Below are positions 61,763-61,929 of a stretch of 61,929 nucleotides of DNA, piece after piece; the stretch's first letter is position 1; each line of letters starts with the position of its first letter. Both the position numbers and the translations under genes were made by a program. The stretch is from the NCBI GenBank assembly GCA_014801985.1, contig JAAVDD010000041.1:1-61929 (forward strand), in the 5' to 3' direction. Source of the stretch: Bacteroides sp. GTDB lineage: Bacteria; Bacteroidota; Bacteroidia; Bacteroidales; Muribaculaceae. The notes under the pieces are model-generated. The model was not told the DNA's origin. It made no database searches and saw only the letters and a list, made by a program, of their open reading frames with translations.

Positions 61763-61929
61763 GTTCGCCCGACATGGGCATAATCTAACGGGTGGAAGTC
61801 CCCAGCGTGTCCCGATAGCGGGAAGCGCATAGCCGAAAGCAAGGGTGTCGGAGGTGACTCCGAATCTGAAGGAAGCGGTAGGCAAAAGCCTGACTCCACG
61901 CACAGAAACTTGATAAAAGGCTCAAAATC
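61763..61929 (+). mobile_element. Group II intron 5' end (domain I), cut by the window edge
   Basis: From GTTCG (variant of GUGYG) at 61763 the sequence has the 5' signature of bacterial group II introns: CGCCCGACATGGGC pairing, CATAATCTAACGGGTGG, AAGTCCCC, GCATAGCCGAAAGC, and CTGAAGGAAGC followed by GGTAGGCAAAAGCC. These are the conserved domain I blocks. The intron runs out of the window, so its reverse transcriptase and 3' end are not visible. Class is not assigned here. It inserted just downstream of a terminator-like hairpin. Confidence 0.8.

Overview
The window reads as chromosomal DNA from a member of the Bacteroidales, possibly a Muribaculaceae-like gut bacterium (the family is an inference). 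Evidence: fimbrillin/DUF3575/DUF5119 genes, a GLPGLI protein, carboxypeptidase-regulatory-domain beta-barrels, an Omp28-type protein, an M56/TonB-C sensor, promoters with a TAnnTTTG -7 box, and almost no Shine-Dalgarno sequences. No rRNA, tRNA or CRISPR array was seen.

Layout. 0.2-7.8 kb: a two-component system divergent from a lipoprotein/outer-membrane-barrel pair, then a secreted esterase, a DUF3667 membrane protein and a 57-aa membrane ORF. 7.9-13.5 kb: a MITE-like hairpin element, then a second sensor/barrel module (BlaI repressor, M56 peptidase with a frameshift, barrel, GLPGLI protein). 13.6-16.9 kb: a partly decayed block with an esterase, a GNAT, a uvrA 3' fragment, an internally deleted adenylation-enzyme pseudogene, half a copy of the MITE-like element and an intact amidohydrolase. 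17-31 kb: MarR regulator, ZIP transporter, YitT/cytidylate-kinase fusion, WYL regulator, secreted CMD-cupin protein, Omp28-like protein, DUF362, amino-acid permease, EFR1 ferredoxin, AspT-type transporter, PgeF and an SDR. 31.3-39.4 kb: NSS transporter, rubredoxin and a four-gene fimbrial operon. 39.5-49.3 kb: housekeeping metabolism (pncB, galE, asnA, and a glnS-metF-metH run). 49.4-57.3 kb: a 54-aa ORF, an ECF sigma factor, prmA with a small envelope-protein cluster (holin-like, two YtxH), DUF3332, recQ and recJ. 57.5-60.8 kb: hexapeptide acetyltransferase, alpha/beta hydrolase and a membrane-anchored Mur ligase. 60.8-61.9 kb: about 1 kb of hairpin-rich non-coding DNA ending in the 5' end of a group II intron cut by the window edge.

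How genes work together: two independent regulator-plus-outer-membrane-protein modules lie within 13 kb of each other. metF and metH form the methyl-THF to methionine step. The fimbrial operon carries assembly/anchor proteins before the structural fimbrillins. The most interesting leads are the paired sensor/barrel modules with their operator-like repeats, a poly-G tract inside a promoter spacer, the decayed block flanked by a repeated hairpin element, the structured leader of the permease, the orphan 54-aa gene between two terminators, and the membrane-anchored Mur ligase paired with a hydrolase. I did not find a clear, wholly new defence or mobile system.
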